In this document: one piece after another, positions 63,417 through 64,000 of the stretch
Numbering within the stretch: position 1 is the stretch's first letter
How the letters are laid out: every line of letters starts with the position of its first letter
Assembly: GCA_028285345.1 (NCBI GenBank)
Contig: JANQPT010000025.1
Coordinates: 1 to 64,000 of the forward strand
DNA: 64,000 nucleotides
Origin: Planctomycetales bacterium
Lineage (GTDB): Bacteria > Planctomycetota > Planctomycetia > Planctomycetales > Planctomycetaceae
Reading direction: 5' to 3'
The notes under the pieces: generated by a model
The model's input: the letters and a program-made list of their open reading frames with translations, nothing else
The model's database searches: none
What the model was told of the DNA's origin: nothing
Program-made: the position numbers and the translations under genes

Positions 63417-64000
63417 TCAGCTATGTTTGTCTGCGGCGAAATCGCCGGCCAGCTTGTCCGCCAATTCCGCATACGACTCCTCAACGAACTGTGCATAGAT
63501 GTGCGTCACCATCGGGTGCGCGTGCCCCATCTGCCGCTGCAGGAACAGGAGGTTTCCGCCCGTCCGCAGGTAGCCCAGATAGCCGTAGGTATGTCTCAGT
63601 ACCTGCACACTGGCCTTATCGCCCAATCCGGCGGCCGTGAGAATCCGCACGACGCGGCGATACAAGCCGGTCCGCTCATAGGCCCGGCCGCGCTCATGGA
63701 CAATTAGCGGCAACGAGTCAGCCGCCTCCGATCGATCCGGCTTTAGCAAATTCGGGCGGACGTCGCTGACGAACTCCGCAACCAATTCGCTCAAAAATCT
63801 GGGGACGTATACGGTCCGGTTTTGCCGCGGCGTGCCGGAGACGACGAACACCGATTCCCCTTGCCCAACAGCCGTCTCGTCGATCGCCAGGCGGCAAAAC
63901 TCGCTGTTGCGCAGCCCGGAATAGAGCAATCCCGCAATGATCAGCCGGTCCAACACGGCGGAATTCCGGTTCTGCTCGGTGGCTCGCGACACCTGCTGCT
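63417..64000 (-). CDS. Tyrosine recombinase / phage-type integrase (N-terminus off window)
   Basis: The frame is open to the right edge; at least 194 residues of the catalytic domain are present. Active-site residues of the family are visible: Arg in LLYSGLRNSEF, His-x-x-Arg-type box in LRHTYGYLGY, the QMGHAHPMVTH box and the nucleophile Tyr in HIYAQF. Such enzymes resolve chromosome dimers (XerC/D) or move integrative elements. The XerC/D versus element question needs the missing N-terminus. It converges with the lipoprotein gene. Confidence 0.88.
   Translation of the reverse strand, partial: QQVSRATEQNRNSAVLDRLIIAGLLYSGLRNSEFCRLAIDETAVGQGESVFVVSGTPRQNRTVYVPRFLSELVAEFVSDVRPNLLKPDRSEAADSLPLIVHERGRAYERTGLYRRVVRILTAAGLGDKASVQVLRHTYGYLGYLRTGGNLLFLQRQMGHAHPMVTHIYAQFVEESYAELADKLAGDFAADKHS

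Noticed and set aside
1..64000. tRNA, rRNA, CRISPR array or complete insertion sequence
   Set aside because: No T-arm-like GGTTCGAATCC in a cloverleaf context, no rRNA core sequences, no regularly spaced direct repeats outside the coding 270-bp units, and no transposase were seen by eye; a tRNAscan-SE and ISfinder run would settle it.

Overview
The window looks like a chromosomal segment of a planctomycete (phylum Planctomycetota, probably order Planctomycetales). The evidence is a set of protein types concentrated in that phylum: a DUF1501 protein with a Tat signal, two exported proteins with LEPR-XLL-type N-terminal motifs, PQQ-propeller giants, an NPCBM-domain protein, a TIGR03067-like small protein, a kinase fused to a beta-helix region, and an exported Gly/Cys/Pro-rich protein. 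Housekeeping genes are scattered singly or in pairs instead of in classical operons. I found no rRNA, tRNA or CRISPR array.

Left end (1-5371): a surface module read on the minus strand. A promoter at about 5236-5264 leads into a cyclic-di-GMP-I (GEMM-I) riboswitch, then TadE-like, TadG-like (VWA) and TadE-like genes and a Rho-independent terminator. A second, nearly identical riboswitch follows and precedes a large LEPR-XLL metzincin-type protease with 90-residue PKD-like repeats that runs off the window. This is the most interesting part of the window: two adjacent c-di-GMP sensors apparently coordinate a Tad-type surface apparatus and a secreted repeat protease.

Middle (5372-32153): a protein of unknown function, tmk, mtaB, a PQQ lipoprotein, purH, a beta-helix membrane protein, murD, a sodium:solute symporter, a propeller-like protein, a SnoaL-like protein, a ketoacyl-synthase homologue lacking its catalytic Cys, a GT-C glycosyltransferase, a CbiX-like protein, an NPCBM protein, a prenyltransferase-repeat protein, a Cys-rich lipoprotein, ridA, a Memo/AMMECR1 pair and several exported planctomycete proteins.

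Right half (32547-64000): DUF1501, a 1426-residue PQQ/TPR protein, a PhoD-like phosphatase, obg, lnt, a REPIN-like inverted repeat, pabA-moeA, DUF1579, an AI-2E-family transporter, an exported metallo-beta-lactamase-fold protein and mmsA. An envelope cluster follows (skp-like, lpxC, lpxA and an oxidoreductase), then a promoter-operator ahead of a TIGR03067-like gene, the kinase/beta-helix protein, pyrB with a dihydroorotase-like pyrC that lacks one metal ligand, a YacP-type NYN protein, a second LEPR-XLL-type protein, a lipoprotein and a tyrosine recombinase cut by the right edge.

Functionally the window joins envelope biogenesis (lpxC/lpxA/skp, lnt, murD), nucleotide synthesis (purH, pyrB/pyrC, tmk) and a large exported proteome typical of planctomycetes. 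The regulatory signals I can support are the two riboswitches, a few promoters, one operator-like palindrome and a few hairpins.
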